The position numbers and the translations under genes were made by a program. Below, piece by piece: positions 1 through 13,042 of a stretch of DNA of 64,000 nt. Within the stretch, counting starts at the first letter, position 1; every line of letters begins with the position of its first letter. The DNA comes from Polaromonas sp. (GTDB taxonomy: Bacteria; Pseudomonadota; Gammaproteobacteria; Burkholderiales; Burkholderiaceae_C). Below the pieces are notes generated by a model. It was not told the origin of the DNA. It was given only the letters and a program-made list of their open reading frames with translations, and did no database searches. The DNA is taken from the NCBI GenBank assembly GCA_030655515.1, contig JAURVI010000015.1:1-64000 (forward strand), written 5' to 3'.

Positions 1-3000
1 GATGTCGATACCGAGCGAACGAATTTCCTTGACCAGCACGTTGAACGACTCCGGCATGCCGGCCGTGATGGCGTGCTCGCCCTTGACGATGCTTTCGTAC
101 ACCTTGGTCCGGCCCTGCACGTCGTCGGATTTCACCGTCAACATTTCCTGCAGGGTGTAGGCGGCGCCGTAGGCTTCCAGTGCCCAGACTTCCATTTCGC
201 CGAAACGCTGGCCACCGAACTGCGCCTTGCCGCCCAGCGGTTGCTGGGTAACGAGGGAGTAAGGACCGGTCGAACGGGCGTGCATCTTGTCGTCCACCAG
301 ATGGTGAAGCTTCAGGACGTGCATGTAGCCGACGGTCGTCGTGCGTTCAAACTGGTCGCCGGTGCGTCCGTCGTACAACTGCGCCTGCGTGCGGGTCGGG
401 GTCAAGCCCTTCGCCTTGGCGATGTCGTCCGGGAAGGCCAATTGCAACATGGCCATGATCTCGGCTTCCGATGCGCCATCGAACACGGGGGTCGCAAATG
501 GAACGCCGGTAGACAGGTTGCCCGCCATCTCGATGACTTCGGCGTCCGACAGCTTGCCCAGGTCTTCCTGACGGCCGGACTTGTTGTACAGCGTCTCCAT
601 GAACTTGCGCACTTCGGCCACCTTGGCCTCGGCCTGCAGCATGTCGCCGATGCGCTGGCCCAGGCCCTTGGCGGCCCAGCCCAGGTGGACTTCCAGCACC
701 TGGCCCACGTTCATGCGCGATGGCACACCCAGCGGGTTGAGCACGATGTCGCACGGCGTGCCGTCGGCCATGTATGGCATGTCTTCGACCGGTACGATCT
801 TGGAAACCACACCCTTGTTGCCGTGGCGGCCGGCCATCTTGTCACCGGGCTGCAAGCGGCGCTTGACGGCCAGGTAAACCTTGACCATCTTCAGCACGCC
901 GGCTGGCAGCTCATCACCCTGGGTCAACTTCTTGCGCTTTTCTTCAAAAGCGAGGTCGAAGCTGTGGCGCGTCTGCTCCATCGAGTTCTTGATGCTTTCC
1001 AGTTGTGACGCAATTTCGTCATCGGCCGGACGGATATCGAACCAGTGATATTTCTCCACATCGGCCAGGTAGGCCTTGTCGATCTTGGTGCCCTTGGCGA
1101 GCTTCTTCGGACCGCCATTGGCGACCTTGCCGTTCAGCAGTTTTTCGATCCGGTCAAACGCGTCGGCTTCGACGATGCGCAACTGGTCGTTCAGGTCCAG
1201 GCGGAAGCGTTTCAGCTCGTCGTCGATGATCTGCTGGGCGCGCTTGTCGCGCACGATGCCTTCACGGGTGAAGACCTGCACGTCGATGACGGTGCCCTGC
1301 GAACCCTGGCTCACGCGCAGCGACGTGTCTTTCACGTCACTGGCCTTCTCGCCGAAGATGGCGCGCAGAAGTTTTTCTTCCGGTGTCAGCGTGGTCTCGC
1401 CCTTCGGCGTGACTTTGCCGACCAGCGTGTCGCCCGGCTGGACTTCAGCGCCGACATAAATAATGCCGGACTCGTCGAGACGGTTCAGTTGCTGCTCAGA
1501 CAGGTTGGGGATGTCACGCGTGATTTCTTCGGAGCCCAGCTTGGTATCGCGGGCCATCACCACGAGTTCTTCGATGTGAATCGAGGTGTAGCGGTCTTCG
1601 GCAACCACACGCTCGGAAATCAGGATCGAATCCTCGAAGTTGTAGCCGTTCCACGGCATGAACGCCACCAGCATGTTCTGACCCAGCGCCAGCTCGCCGA
1701 TGTCGGTCGATGCGCCGTCGGCAATCACATCACCCTTGGCCAGCTTGTCGCCCATCTTGACAATAGGACGCTGGTGGATATTGGTGTTCTGGTTGGAGCG
1801 CTGGTACTTGATCAGGTTGTAGATGTCCACACCGACCTCGCCCGCCTGCGCTTCCGCGTCGTTGACGCGAACCACGATGCGGGTGGCATCGACGTAATCC
1901 ACGACGCCGCCGCGATTGGCGGTGACGACGGTACCCGAGTCGATCGCGGAAACGCGCTCGATGCCGGTGCCGACGAAAGCCTTTTCGGGACGCAGCACAG
2001 GTACGGCCTGACGCTGCATGTTGGCGCCCATCAGTGCGCGGTTGGCATCATCGTGCTCCAGGAAGGGCACCAGCGATGCCGCGACCGACACGATCTGTGC
2101 GGGCGACACGTCCATGTACTGGATGCGCTCGGCGCTCACCAGCACCGACTCGCCGTTTTCACGGGCGGACACGAGGTCACCCGTCAGCTTGCCGGCGTTG
2201 TCGAGTAGCGCATTGGCCTGTGCAATGACGTACTTGCCTTCCTCGATGGCGGACAGGTAGTCGATCTGCGTGGTGATCTTGCTGTCGATCACGCGGCGAT
2301 ATGGCGTTTCAATGAAGCCGTACTCGTTCAGGCGGGCATACAGGGCCAGCGAGTTGATCAGGCCGATGTTCGGGCCTTCCGGTGTTTCGATCGGGCAAAC
2401 GCGGCCGTAATGGGTCACGTGCACGTCGCGCACTTCGAAGCCGGCACGTTCACGGGTCAAGCCGCCAGGGCCAAGGGCCGATACACGGCGCTTGTGGGTG
2501 ATCTCGGACAGCGGATTGGTCTGGTCCATGAACTGGGACAACTGCGATGCACCGAAGAACTCCTTCAAGGCAGCCGAAATCGGCTTGCTGTTGATGAGGT
2601 CATGTGGCATCAGGGGCTCCTGCTCGGCCTGGCCGAGACGTTCCTTGACAGCCTTTTCAATCCGGGCCAGACCGGTGCGGTACTGGTTTTCGGCAAGCTC
2701 ACCAACGCAACGCACGCGACGGTTGCCGAGGTGATCGATGTCGTCGACCTCGCCATTGCCGTTGCGCAGGTCCACCAGAATCTTCACGACTGCGAGGATG
2801 TCCTCGTTGGTCATGACCATCGGGCCGGTGGACGTGTCGCGGCCGACGCGGGCGTTGAACTTCATGCGGCCGACCTTGGACAAATCGTAGGTGTCCGGGT
2901 TGTAGAACAGGCGCTGGAACAGGGCCTGAACAGCATCTTCTGTCGGCGGCTCGCCGGGACGCATCATGCGGTAGATGGCAACACGGGCAGCAAACTCGTC

Positions 3001-4095
3001 GGCTGTTTCATCGGCGCGCAGGGTCTGCGAAATGTAGGCGCCCTGGTCGAGTTCGTTGGTGTACAGGACCTGCAGGTCCTGCACGCTGGCCAGACGCAGC
3101 TTCTTCAGCAGCACTTCGGTCAGCTCGTCGTTGGCCTTGGCGATGATTTCACCGGTTTCGGCGTCAACAATGTTCTTGGCGACCACACGGCCGATCAGGA
3201 AATCTTCAGGGACGCTGATGGTGGACGTGCCGCTCTGCTCGAGCTCGCGCGTATGGCGCACAGTGATGCGCTTGTCCTTGGCGACAACAACCTTGCCGTT
3301 CTTGTCGGTAATGTCGAAACGCGCCACCTCGCCGCGCATGCGCTCGGCGACGAATTCCATTTGCGCGCCGCTGTCCATCAGGCGGAAATTGTCGAACACA
3401 AAGAAGTTCGCGAGGATGGACTCCGGGTTCAGGCCGATGGCCTTCAGCAGGATCGTGACCGGCATTTTGCGGCGGCGGTCCACACGGAAGTACAACACGT
3501 CTTTCGGGTCGAACTCGAAGTCGAGCCATGAACCGCGGTAAGGAATGATGCGGGCCGAGAACAGCAGCTTGCCCGAGCTGTGGGTCTTGCCCTTGTCGTG
3601 TTCAAAAAACACGCCGGGCGAGCGGTGGAGCTGGGACACGATGACACGCTCGGTACCGTTGATGACGAAGGAGCCCTTGTCGGTCATGAGCGGAACTTCA
3701 CCCATGTAAACCTCTTGCTCCTTGACTTCCTTGACAACCTTGGATTGCGACGTCGACGACTCGCGGTCATAGATGATCAACTGGACTTTGGCGCGTACGG
3801 CCGACGCGAAGGTCAGGCCGCGGGTCTGGCACTCGCGCACGTCGAACGCGGGCTTGGCCAGGTTGTACTCGATGAACTTCATCTCGACAAAACCGTTGTG
3901 CGAGACGATCGGGAAGGCGTTTTCAAATGCAGCCTGCAGGCCTTCGATCTCGCGCTTCTGCGGCGCGCGATCTGCTTGCAGGAACGCCGTATAGGCGTCT
4001 TTCTGCATCTGGAGCAGGTAAGGGACATTCAGCACACTTTCGCGGCTGCCGAAACTTTTGCGAATTCGCTTGCGTTCGGTATAGGAATAGGCCAT
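1..4095 (-). CDS. rpoB: RNA polymerase beta subunit (partial, C-terminal end beyond window)
   Basis: Beta subunit of the core RNA polymerase, forming one side of the catalytic cleft and the rifampicin pocket. The frame is open from the ATG at 4095 to base 1 (1365 codons). The last visible residues are the LGIDI that precedes the short end of betaproteobacterial RpoB, so only about five residues are missing. The protein starts [16 protein letters not shown]. The rifampicin cluster around 2480-2560 reads [20 protein letters not shown], the sensitive form. The [10 protein letters not shown] motif and the C-terminal beta clamp are present. It is last of the visible superoperon, 335 bases after rplL, and rpoC presumably follows outside. 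Identification is certain. Confidence 0.98.
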   Translation of the reverse strand, partial: MAYSYTERKRIRKSFGSRESVLNVPYLLQMQKDAYTAFLQADRAPQKREIEGLQAAFENAFPIVSHNGFVEMKFIEYNLAKPAFDVRECQTRGLTFASAVRAKVQLIIYDRESSTSQSKVVKEVKEQEVYMGEVPLMTDKGSFVINGTERVIVSQLHRSPGVFFEHDKGKTHSSGKLLFSARIIPYRGSWLDFEFDPKDVLYFRVDRRRKMPVTILLKAIGLNPESILANFFVFDNFRLMDSGAQMEFVAERMRGEVARFDITDKNGKVVVAKDKRITVRHTRELEQSGTSTISVPEDFLIGRVVAKNIVDAETGEIIAKANDELTEVLLKKLRLASVQDLQVLYTNELDQGAYISQTLRADETADEFAARVAIYRMMRPGEPPTEDAVQALFQRLFYNPDTYDLSKVGRMKFNARVGRDTSTGPMVMTNEDILAVVKILVDLRNGNGEVDDIDHLGNRRVRCVGELAENQYRTGLARIEKAVKERLGQAEQEPLMPHDLINSKPISAALKEFFGASQLSQFMDQTNPLSEITHKRRVSALGPGGLTRERAGFEVRDVHVTHYGRVCPIETPEGPNIGLINSLALYARLNEYGFIETPYRRVIDSKITTQIDYLSAIEEGKYVIAQANALLDNAGKLTGDLVSARENGESVLVSAERIQYMDVSPAQIVSVAASLVPFLEHDDANRALMGANMQRQAVPVLRPEKAFVGTGIERVSAIDSGTVVTANRGGVVDYVDATRIVVRVNDAEAQAGEVGVDIYNLIKYQRSNQNTNIHQRPIVKMGDKLAKGDVIADGASTDIGELALGQNMLVAFMPWNGYNFEDSILISERVVAEDRYTSIHIEELVVMARDTKLGSEEITRDIPNLSEQQLNRLDESGIIYVGAEVQPGDTLVGKVTPKGETTLTPEEKLLRAIFGEKASDVKDTSLRVSQGSQGTVIDVQVFTREGIVRDKRAQQIIDDELKRFRLDLNDQLRIVEADAFDRIEKLLNGKVANGGPKKLAKGTKIDKAYLADVEKYHWFDIRPADDEIASQLESIKNSMEQTRHSFDLAFEEKRKKLTQGDELPAGVLKMVKVYLAVKRRLQPGDKMAGRHGNKGVVSKIVPVEDMPYMADGTPCDIVLNPLGVPSRMNVGQVLEVHLGWAAKGLGQRIGDMLQAEAKVAEVRKFMETLYNKSGRQEDLGKLSDAEVIEMAGNLSTGVPFATPVFDGASEAEIMAMLQLAFPDDIAKAKGLTPTRTQAQLYDGRTGDQFERTTTVGYMHVLKLHHLVDDKMHARSTGPYSLVTQQPLGGKAQFGGQRFGEMEVWALEAYGAAYTLQEMLTVKSDDVQGRTKVYESIVKGEHAITAGMPESFNVLVKEIRSLGIDI

Positions 4096-4282
4096 GAGTT
4101 CTCCGCTTTGATGGAACACAAACCGGAATGGGCAACCGGCTTGTTAAGCTCTGGCGACTGTCTTGAATGAATACACCACGTAATCAAACAGACTTGGTGG
4201 TTGGCCACTACCAACCATGGCGGACGGCAACGCATTGCACGTTGCCCGAACCAAGGCGTTTCCTGCAGTCGGGGTCAGGAAA

Positions 4283-4415
4283 CACTGGCAAGAAGATTTT
4301 GCACAAATCTGCTTGCCAGTGATTCCAAGGGTGCCAAAACCCGGCGCTTGTCCGGCTTTTGAACGGGTCCTTGAAAGCACGAAAGGCTGGAAGCCGAACC
4401 CGGTCTTCCAGCCTT
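4283..4415 (-). promoter_or_regulatory. rplL-rpoB intergenic hairpins (candidate RNase III site and attenuator)
   Basis: The 335-base gap between rplL and rpoB holds two strong hairpins. The first, nearest rplL, pairs 4383-4393 with 4405-4415, 11 perfect base pairs around an 11-base loop; no long U-run follows it in the minus-strand RNA. The second pairs 4283-4292 with 4312-4321 (10 bp), then after one A/G mismatch pairs 4294-4299 with 4305-4310 (6 bp). In E. coli the equivalent gap holds an attenuator and an RNase III processing site that set the L7/L12 to RpoB ratio. Assigning those roles here is inference by position and shape. Confidence 0.6.
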
Positions 4416-4430
4416 CGAAAAACACAAGGA

Positions 4431-4808
<378 letters not shown>

Positions 4809-4851
4809 TTTGATTTCCTAACAATTGATTTGAATGGAAGTGCCGCGCCAC

Positions 4852-5379
4852 TCAGGCAGCAGCCGCTTCTTCAGCTACCGGTGCGGCAGCGCCTTCGCCT
4901 TTTTTGGCCGCCAAAGCGCCCAGCACAACGGCCGTGCGCGAGATGGGGGACATCAGCAAGCCACACAGCTGCGCCAACAACACTTCCTTCGAAGGAATGC
5001 TGGCAAGCGTCTTCACGCCCTCGACATCCAGGGCCTTGCCTCCGTACACACCGCCGCGAATCACCAACTTGTCGTTGGTCTTCGCGAACTCGGCCACCAC
5101 TTTCGCGGCGGCCACAGCGTCTTCAGAGAAGCCATAGATCAGCGGGCCGGTCATCTGGTCAGCGGCCACTTCAAACGGGCTGCCAGCCACAGCACGGCGA
5201 GCCAGGGTGTTTTTCAACACGCTCAGGGTCACACCGTTGCTGCGAGCTGTCACGCGCAGTTTGTCCATGTTCGCGACCGTAATGCCACGGTATTCCGCCA
5301 TCACGAGCGTTTGAGCTTTTGCGGCGAGGCTGGTCACTTCGGAAATGACCGCTTCTTTCTCACTGCGATTCAGACTCAA
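4852..5379 (-). CDS. rplJ: 50S ribosomal protein L10
   Basis: Base of the ribosomal stalk; binds 23S rRNA through its N-terminal domain and L7/L12 dimers through its C-terminal helix. It is 175 residues, starting [15 protein letters not shown], with the family segment [18 protein letters not shown] near residues 25-42 and an Ala/Glu-rich C-terminal tail. The leader before it is 267 bases long, as expected for an mRNA on which the L10-L12 complex represses its own translation. Confidence 0.97.
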   Translation of the reverse strand: MSLNRSEKEAVISEVTSLAAKAQTLVMAEYRGITVANMDKLRVTARSNGVTLSVLKNTLARRAVAGSPFEVAADQMTGPLIYGFSEDAVAAAKVVAEFAKTNDKLVIRGGVYGGKALDVEGVKTLASIPSKEVLLAQLCGLLMSPISRTAVVLGALAAKKGEGAAAPVAEEAAAA

Positions 5380-5646
5380 GGTCTACTCCTTAAATGTGTC
5401 CTCGGTCCGTTGAGACCTGGAACACGCCTCATTGCAGCGATCAACTGTTTCGGAATTGCTTCCATCTGCAGCGGGATCGCCATCTGCGTTGGCTTGTCAC
5501 TATTAAGTCCGGCGATGTCCCGAAGGACCCCACCCGACACCAACGGTCTTGGATGGCTCCACAGCCTGTTCTTCAACAGCTCTGTGAACCCACCACACCC
5601 AGGCAGCCTTGGCCGCCCGAATTCTTTTTTCGCCTCTATCCGGCGA
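5380..5646 (-). promoter_or_regulatory. rplJ leader, probable L10 autoregulatory region
   Basis: This is the 267-base untranslated interval between the rplA stop and the rplJ start. No other gap between rplK and rplL is comparable. In bacteria a structured rplJ leader binds the L10-(L12)4 complex and represses rplJL translation. No start codon with a credible Shine-Dalgarno lies in it. Position and length support the call; I did not derive the consensus kink-turn fold by hand. Confidence 0.5.
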
Positions 5647-6342
5647 TCACGCCGAGATGGATTGCGTGTCCACGCGAACGCCGACACCCATGGTCGACGA
5701 CACCGCCACCTTGCGCAGGTACACACCCTTGCTCGTGGCGGGCTTGGCCTTGGTCAGTGCGTCGAGCAGCGCCACCAGGTTGCCCTGGAGCTTGTCGGTG
5801 TCGAACGAGCGACGGCCGATCGTGCCGTGCACGATACCGGCCTTGTCGACGCGAAACTGCACCTGACCTGCCTTTGCATTGCGAACAGCCTGGGCCACAT
5901 CCGGCGTCACCGTACCGACCTTCGGGTTGGGCATCAGGCCGCGTGGGCCCAGGACCTGACCCAAGGTGCCGACGATGCGCATGGCGTCCGGCGAAGCGAT
6001 GACCACGTCGAAGTTCATGTTGCCGGCCTTGATGTCGGCAGCAAGGTCGTCCATGCCGACGATGTCGGCACCAGCAGCTTTGGCTTCTTCAGCCTTGGCG
6101 CCTTGGGCGAACACCGCCACGCGCTTGGTCTTGCCGGTGCCGTTGGGCATCACGACGGCGCCACGCACCACCTGATCCGACTTCTTGGCATCCACGCCGA
6201 GCTGGACCGCCACGTCGATCGACTCATCGAACTTGGCGTTCGCGCATTCCTTGATGATCGCGATGGCGTCGGTCAGGCTGTACAGCTTGTTGCTGTCAAC
6301 CTTGCCTTCGAAGGCTTTCTGTTTTTTGGTCAGCTTGGCCAT
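5647..6342 (-). CDS. rplA: 50S ribosomal protein L1
   Basis: L1 stalk protein controlling E-site tRNA release; in many bacteria it also represses the rplKA mRNA. It is 231 residues, starting [15 protein letters not shown], with the two-domain L1 pattern: [14 protein letters not shown] (about 38-51), [12 protein letters not shown] and the [15 protein letters not shown] signature near residue 130. Its ATG directly abuts the rplK stop, indicating translational coupling. Confidence 0.98.
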   Translation of the reverse strand: MAKLTKKQKAFEGKVDSNKLYSLTDAIAIIKECANAKFDESIDVAVQLGVDAKKSDQVVRGAVVMPNGTGKTKRVAVFAQGAKAEEAKAAGADIVGMDDLAADIKAGNMNFDVVIASPDAMRIVGTLGQVLGPRGLMPNPKVGTVTPDVAQAVRNAKAGQVQFRVDKAGIVHGTIGRRSFDTDKLQGNLVALLDALTKAKPATSKGVYLRKVAVSSTMGVGVRVDTQSISA

Positions 6343-6774
6343 TTACACGCCCTCCACAATCACGCCCATCGAGCGGGCCGAACCGGCGATGGTGCGCACA
6401 GCAGCGTCCACATCGGCAGCGGTCATGTCTTTCATCTTGACTTTGGCAATCTCTTCGAGCTGGGCTCGGGTGATCTTGCCAACCTTGTTCTTGTTGGGCA
6501 CCGACGAGCCCTTGTCCAGCTTGATGGCCTTCTTGATCAAGGTCGTCGCGGGCGGCGTCTTGATGATGAAGGTGAAGCTCTTGTCCGCGAATGCCGTGAT
6601 CACCACGGGCAGCGGCAGACCTGGCTCAACGCCTTGGGTCTGGGCGTTGAACGCCTTGCAGAACTCCATGATGTTCAGGCCGCGCTGACCCAGCGCCGGA
6701 CCGATCGGGGGAGAGGGGTTGGCTTTACCAGCTGGCACTTGCAGCTTGATGAAGCCGACGATTTTTTTCGCCAT
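6343..6774 (-). CDS. rplK: 50S ribosomal protein L11
   Basis: RNA-binding protein of the GTPase-associated centre, needed for the RelA response and for binding the 1067 region of 23S rRNA. It is 143 residues, starting [20 protein letters not shown], with the proline-rich [18 protein letters not shown] segment and the C-terminal [12 protein letters not shown]. The ribosome-binding site AGGAGCTAAAAA lies just before the ATG. A 117-base gap separates it from nusG, which may hold a separate promoter as in other bacteria. Confidence 0.98.
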   Translation of the reverse strand: MAKKIVGFIKLQVPAGKANPSPPIGPALGQRGLNIMEFCKAFNAQTQGVEPGLPLPVVITAFADKSFTFIIKTPPATTLIKKAIKLDKGSSVPNKNKVGKITRAQLEEIAKVKMKDMTAADVDAAVRTIAGSARSMGVIVEGV

Positions 6775-6891
6775 TTTTTAGCTCCTGCGAGTGCAGACGG
6801 TTGCCATCAAGACAACCTCCTCGCGGTTAAGGACCCGGGAAAGAACCAATGACACAGACGTCGGGTCGACCCGCCTGCGCCAAGAAAAATC

Positions 6892-7455
6892 TCAAGTCTT
6901 CTCGACCTGGCTGAACTCGAGCTCGACAGGCGTGGCCCGACCAAAAATGGTCACCGACACGCGCATCTTGTTCTTCTCGTAGTTGACTTCTTCAACGGTG
7001 CCGTTGAAGTCGGTGAACGGGCCTTCCTTGACGCGCACATATTCGCCGACCACAAATTCAACCTTGTGGCGCGGCTTGTCGGTGCCTTCCTGCATCTGGT
7101 TGACGATTTTCTGAACGTCTTCCTCGGAGATGGGCGCCGGGCGGTTTTTCGCGCCGCCGACAAAGCCGGTGACCTTGTTGGTGTGCTTGACCAGATGCCA
7201 GGTGTCGTCGTCCATCACCATTTCCACCAACACGTAGCCAGGGAAAAACTTGCGTTCGGTCGTGCGCTTCTGGCCGTTCTTCATTTCCACCACTTCTTCG
7301 GTGGGAACGAGGATGCGACCAAACTTGTCTTGCATACCAGCGCGGTTGATGCGCTCAACAATGTTGCGTTCGGCGGCCTTCTCCATGCCGGAGTAGGCAT
7401 GGACCACGTACCAACGCATGCCATCGGCAGCCACGGGGCTCTGTTGCTCGGTCAT
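6892..7455 (-). CDS. nusG: Transcription termination/antitermination factor NusG
   Basis: General elongation factor that bridges the RNA polymerase clamp and links to Rho or S10. It is 187 residues from the chosen [23 protein letters not shown]. The NGN domain spans roughly 14-125 and a C-terminal KOW domain ends in [17 protein letters not shown] longer frame to 7518 exists. The ATG at 7455 is preferred because GGAGG stands 5 bases upstream and it overlaps the secE stop as TAATG, the classic secE-nusG coupling. Confidence 0.97.
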   Translation of the reverse strand: MTEQQSPVAADGMRWYVVHAYSGMEKAAERNIVERINRAGMQDKFGRILVPTEEVVEMKNGQKRTTERKFFPGYVLVEMVMDDDTWHLVKHTNKVTGFVGGAKNRPAPISEEDVQKIVNQMQEGTDKPRHKVEFVVGEYVRVKEGPFTDFNGTVEEVNYEKNKMRVSVTIFGRATPVELEFSQVEKT

Positions 7456-7838
7456 TATTTCCTCCAGCCCAGGATCAGGTCGTAAAACACCCATTCGACG
7501 GTCTTGTCGGTCAGCCACAGAAACAGGGCCATCACGAACACGAACGCGAACACATAGGCCGTCATCTGTATGGCTTCTTTGCGAGCCGGCCAGACCACCT
7601 TTTTGACTTCACGCCAAGCGTCGCGGCCGAAAGCAATCAGCTGCTTGCCCGACTCGGAAACCGTGAATGCCACCACCGCTGCACCCAGCAGCACGATCAA
7701 GGCGCCCCACTGCGCCAATGCACCACGCGAAGACAACAAATAGAACGCCACGAACGAGCCCACCAGCAAGGCAATCGCAGCCGCCAGCTTGGCCTTGTCG
7801 GCGCCGGTGTGGACGGTTTGAACTTCGGAAGTGGCCAT
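7455..7838 (-). CDS. secE: Preprotein translocase subunit SecE
   Basis: Small essential clamp subunit of the SecYEG channel in the inner membrane. It is 127 residues from [12 protein letters not shown]; a 19-residue longer reading is rejected because it has no family-like sequence. Two hydrophobic segments at about 18-65 match the three-helix proteobacterial form. They are followed by the conserved amphipathic helix with [19 protein letters not shown] and a last membrane helix (about 95-115). The stop overlaps the nusG start by one base. Confidence 0.96.
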   Translation of the reverse strand: MATSEVQTVHTGADKAKLAAAIALLVGSFVAFYLLSSRGALAQWGALIVLLGAAVVAFTVSESGKQLIAFGRDAWREVKKVVWPARKEAIQMTAYVFAFVFVMALFLWLTDKTVEWVFYDLILGWRK

Positions 7839-7996
7839 GAGGATCCAGACAATTCGTATCAAAAGGCGTGTCAAAAACCCAAAAGCTTGAGACACGCAAG
7901 CCCACCAGAGGTCTTCGCGACTTCGGCGGGCTTGTCAACCACACAATAAGATGAATTCAAGGCCCTGAAATCAGGCTCCGGAGACATCCCATCGAG

Positions 7997-8072
7997 TGGC
8001 AGGGGCAGTAGGAATCGAACCTACAACCTTCGGTTTTGGAGACCGACGCTCTGCCAATTGAGCTATACCCCT
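7997..8072 (-). tRNA. tRNA-Trp (CCA)
   Basis: A 76-base cloverleaf on the minus strand beginning AGGGGTATAGCTC and ending with TGCCCCT plus an encoded CCA. The T-loop GGTTCGATTCC and the D-stem AGCTCAATTGGCAGAGC are clear. The anticodon loop CTCCAAA gives anticodon CCA. It lies between tuf and secE, the conserved place for trpT in betaproteobacteria, so it is probably cut from the long transcript. Confidence 0.97.
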
Positions 8073-8157
8073 ACTGGCTTCTACCCCAACAAAAGGGCTG
8101 TTCAACAGCAAGGGTCAGAGCATGCCGCTAACGCCACGATCCGACCCAACGCTTCCT

Positions 8158-9348
<1,191 letters not shown>

Positions 9349-9495
9349 TTCAAAACTCCAGTAAAGAACGCGCCCGTGTATGGTTTAACGTTTGCACTGT
9401 GTTGCTTGTTCCATCACCACGGGCAGTGAGGGGCACACAATCGCAGACAAGAAATGGAGATGCCGGCGTCTCTCGAAACCGGCATCCGTTGTTGC

Positions 9496-11598
9496 TTACT
9501 TGGCTCTCGCAGCCATGATGGCTTCCGACACATTGCGCGGCGCTTCCGAGTAGTGCTTGAACTCCATCGAGTAGGTCGCACGACCCTGCGACATCGAACG
9601 CAGCGTGGTCGAGTAGCCGAACATTTCGGACAGGGGCACCTCGGCCTTGATGGCCTTGCCGCCGCCGACCATGTCTTCCATGCCTTGCACCATGCCGCGG
9701 CGTGAGGACAGATCGCCCATCACGTTGCCGGCGTAGTCTTCAGGCGTCTCGACTTCCACGGCCATCATCGGCTCCAGAATCACCGGGCTGGCCTTGCGGC
9801 AGCCTTCCTTGAAGCCAAAAATCGCGGCCATCTTGAACGCGAGTTCGTTCGAGTCCACGTCGTGGTACGAACCGAAGTGCAGCGTCACCTTGACGTCCAC
9901 CACCGGATAACCGGCCAGCACGCCCGTGGTCACGGCTTCGTGAATGCCTTTTTCAACCGCCGGAATGTATTCGCGCGGCACCACACCGCCCTTGATCGCG
10001 TCGATGAATTCAATGCCCTTGCCCGCTTCGTTCGGCTCGATCTTGAGCACCACATGACCGTACTGGCCCTTGCCGCCGGACTGGCGCACGAACTTGCCTT
10101 CGGCTTCTTCGACGGTCTTGCGGATGGTCTCGCGGTAAGCCACTTGCGGCTTGCCGACGTTGGCCTCCACACCGAATTCGCGCTTCATGCGGTCAACAAT
10201 GATCTCCAGGTGCAGCTCACCCATGCCGGCAATGATGGTCTGGCCGGATTCCTCGTCGGTCTTGACGCGGAACGACGGGTCTTCCTGCGCCAGGCGCTGC
10301 AGGGCGATGCCCATTTTTTCCTGGTCGGCCTTGGTCTTGGGCTCGACCGCCTGTGCAATCACCGGCTCGGGGAACACCATGCGCTCGAGCATGATGATGG
10401 CGTCCGGATCGCACAGCGTCTCGCCGGTCGTCACGTCTTTCAGGCCGACGCAGGCGGCAATGTCGCCGGCGCGGATTTCGCTGACTTCTTCACGGTTGTT
10501 GGCATGCATCTGCACGATACGGCCGATGCGCTCTTTCTTGCCCTTGATCGGGTTGAAAACGCTGTCGCCCTTTTTCAGAACGCCGGAGTACACGCGGACG
10601 AAGGTGAGCTGGCCCACAAACGGGTCGGTCATCAGCTTGAATGCGAGTGCAGAGAACTTCTCGGAGTCGTCGGCCTTGCGGGTCACCGGCGCTTCGTCTT
10701 CGTCCATGCCCTTGACGGGAGGAATATCGACCGGCGACGGCATGAATTCAACCACGGCGTCCAGCATGCGCTGCACACCCTTGTTCTTGAACGCGGAGCC
10801 GCAATACATCGGCTGGATTTCGCTGGCAATGGTGCGCGTGCGAATACCGAACTTGATTTCGTCTTCGCTCAGATCGCCCTCTTCGAGGTATTTGTTCATC
10901 AGCTCTTCCGACGCCTCGGCCGCAGCCTCGACCATTTTTTCACGCCATTCCTTGGCCAAAGCCACCAGCTCAGCCGGAATTTCACGGTAGTCGAACTTCA
11001 TGCCTTGTGAGGCTTCGTCCCAGATGATGGCTTTCATTTTGATCAGGTCCACCACGCCGGTGAAGTTTTCTTCAGCGCCGATGGGGATCACCATGGGAAT
11101 CGGACTGGCCTTCAGGCGCAGCTTCATCTGCTCGACGACCTTGAAGAAGTTCGCGCCGGTGCGGTCCATCTTGTTGACGAAGGCCAGGCGCGGCACCTTG
11201 TACTTGTTGGCCTGGCGCCAGACCGTCTCGGACTGGGGCTGCACGCCGCCGACCGCGCAGTAAACCATGCAGGCGCCGTCGAGCACACGCATCGAACGCT
11301 CCACCTCGATGGTGAAGTCCACGTGGCCGGGGGTGTCGATGATGTTGATGCGGTGCTCGGGCAGGGTTGTGTCCATGCCCTTCCAGAAACAGGTGGTCGC
11401 GGCGGAAGTGATCGTGATGCCACGCTCTTGCTCCTGCTCCATCCAGTCCATGGTGGCCGCACCGTCGTGGACTTCACCAATCTTGTGGTTCACACCGGTG
11501 TAAAAAAGAATCCGTTCGGTGGTCGTGGTCTTGCCGGCGTCAATGTGCGCGGAAATACCAATGTTGCGGTAGTTTTGAATGGGGGTAGCGCGGGACAT
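9496..11598 (-). CDS. fusA: Elongation factor G
   Basis: Translocation GTPase of the ribosome. It is 700 residues. The G domain carries [13 protein letters not shown] (about 18-30), DTPGHVDF (about 88-95) and NKMDRTGA (about 142-149); domains II-V follow with [10 protein letters not shown] and the C-terminal [19 protein letters not shown]-like region. The ATG is in the str operon position, 210 bases after rpsG and 147 bases before tuf. Confidence 0.98.
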   Translation of the reverse strand: MSRATPIQNYRNIGISAHIDAGKTTTTERILFYTGVNHKIGEVHDGAATMDWMEQEQERGITITSAATTCFWKGMDTTLPEHRINIIDTPGHVDFTIEVERSMRVLDGACMVYCAVGGVQPQSETVWRQANKYKVPRLAFVNKMDRTGANFFKVVEQMKLRLKASPIPMVIPIGAEENFTGVVDLIKMKAIIWDEASQGMKFDYREIPAELVALAKEWREKMVEAAAEASEELMNKYLEEGDLSEDEIKFGIRTRTIASEIQPMYCGSAFKNKGVQRMLDAVVEFMPSPVDIPPVKGMDEDEAPVTRKADDSEKFSALAFKLMTDPFVGQLTFVRVYSGVLKKGDSVFNPIKGKKERIGRIVQMHANNREEVSEIRAGDIAACVGLKDVTTGETLCDPDAIIMLERMVFPEPVIAQAVEPKTKADQEKMGIALQRLAQEDPSFRVKTDEESGQTIIAGMGELHLEIIVDRMKREFGVEANVGKPQVAYRETIRKTVEEAEGKFVRQSGGKGQYGHVVLKIEPNEAGKGIEFIDAIKGGVVPREYIPAVEKGIHEAVTTGVLAGYPVVDVKVTLHFGSYHDVDSNELAFKMAAIFGFKEGCRKASPVILEPMMAVEVETPEDYAGNVMGDLSSRRGMVQGMEDMVGGGKAIKAEVPLSEMFGYSTTLRSMSQGRATYSMEFKHYSEAPRNVSEAIMAARAK

Positions 11599-11808
11599 AA
11601 ATTACTTTCAGTTCGGATTTACGAACAAAGACTCGTTGCCAAGACATTTCTGTTTTTTCTACGCGTCTGCCGGTTGTGGGTCGTGGACCCAGCGGGCAGA
11701 AATTGGGGTTGAACCGCCCGCAGTCAAGGCACTTGATACCTTGAGTCCGTCCGGCAACCCGTCAAATCCGCACAGTAAAACTTGCGGTCAAAAACTGCAA
11801 TCGAAAAA

Positions 11809-12282
<474 letters not shown>

Positions 12283-12488
12283 TTTTTCACCTCTTTGCTT
12301 CAGTTGGCACCGCTTTTGGGGGCAGCACCGCGAGAGTTATCAAAACCCTCACTTACTCGACCGGCGCAACAATTTGCACTTGGGTCACTTCGCTTGAAAC
12401 ACCTGCCGGGGTGATTCAAACACCTGTCTTTGAAGACGTCATGACAACTTCTTCTGGCACGAACCGCAAGGCCCGGGCCGGCCGGGCT

Positions 12489-12866
12489 TTATTTGGCCTT
12501 TGGCTTCTTCGCACCGTACTTGGAGCGCGACTGCTTGCGGTCTTTCACGCCTTGCAGGTCGAGCGAGCCACGGACGATGTGGTAACGCACGCCGGGCAAG
12601 TCCTTGACACGACCGCCGCGAACCAGCACCACGCTGTGTTCCTGCAGGTTGTGGCCTTCGCCGCCGATGTAGGAAATGACTTCAAACCCGTTGGTCAGGC
12701 GCACCTTGGCGACTTTACGCAAAGCGGAGTTTGGCTTTTTAGGCGTCGTGGTGTACACACGGGTACACACACCGCGCCGCTGGGGAGAGTTCTGCATCGC
12801 AGGGCTCTTGGACTTGATCTTTTCGACCTCGCGCCCCTGACGCACTAGCTGATTAATGGTTGGCAT
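12489..12866 (-). CDS. rpsL: 30S ribosomal protein S12
   Basis: Decoding-centre protein controlling accuracy. It is 125 residues, starting [13 protein letters not shown]. The loop [12 protein letters not shown] around residue 43 and [13 protein letters not shown] around residue 88 carry the wild-type lysines associated with streptomycin sensitivity. It is first in the operon; the promoter is about 100 bases upstream. A 206-base gap with no gene separates it from rpsG. Confidence 0.98.
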   Translation of the reverse strand: MPTINQLVRQGREVEKIKSKSPAMQNSPQRRGVCTRVYTTTPKKPNSALRKVAKVRLTNGFEVISYIGGEGHNLQEHSVVLVRGGRVKDLPGVRYHIVRGSLDLQGVKDRKQSRSKYGAKKPKAK

Positions 12867-12962
12867 GTAAAAACGTCCCTAAACGTCTGGATATCTGACT
12901 TGACACGTGAATATTCGCGTGAAAATGGAAAAATCTCCCCGGAAATTCCGGAAAAGCTTTTG

Positions 12963-12991
12963 AGTGTAGCAGTTTGGGGGGTGATCTGCAA
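12963..12991 (-). promoter_or_regulatory. rpsL: Sigma70-type promoter of the rpsL operon
   Basis: On the minus strand the -35 hexamer TTGCAG (12986-12991) is separated by exactly 17 bases from the -10 hexamer TACACT (12963-12968). The leader to the rpsL ATG at 12866 is then about 90 bases and contains the palindrome CCGGAATTTCCGG. This matches the expected start of the str operon transcript. Prediction by eye only. Confidence 0.65.
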
Positions 12992-13042
12992 ATTCACCCG
13001 GTTCACCCCTAACCAGTCGCAGGCCATGGGCGGCACGGAGGG

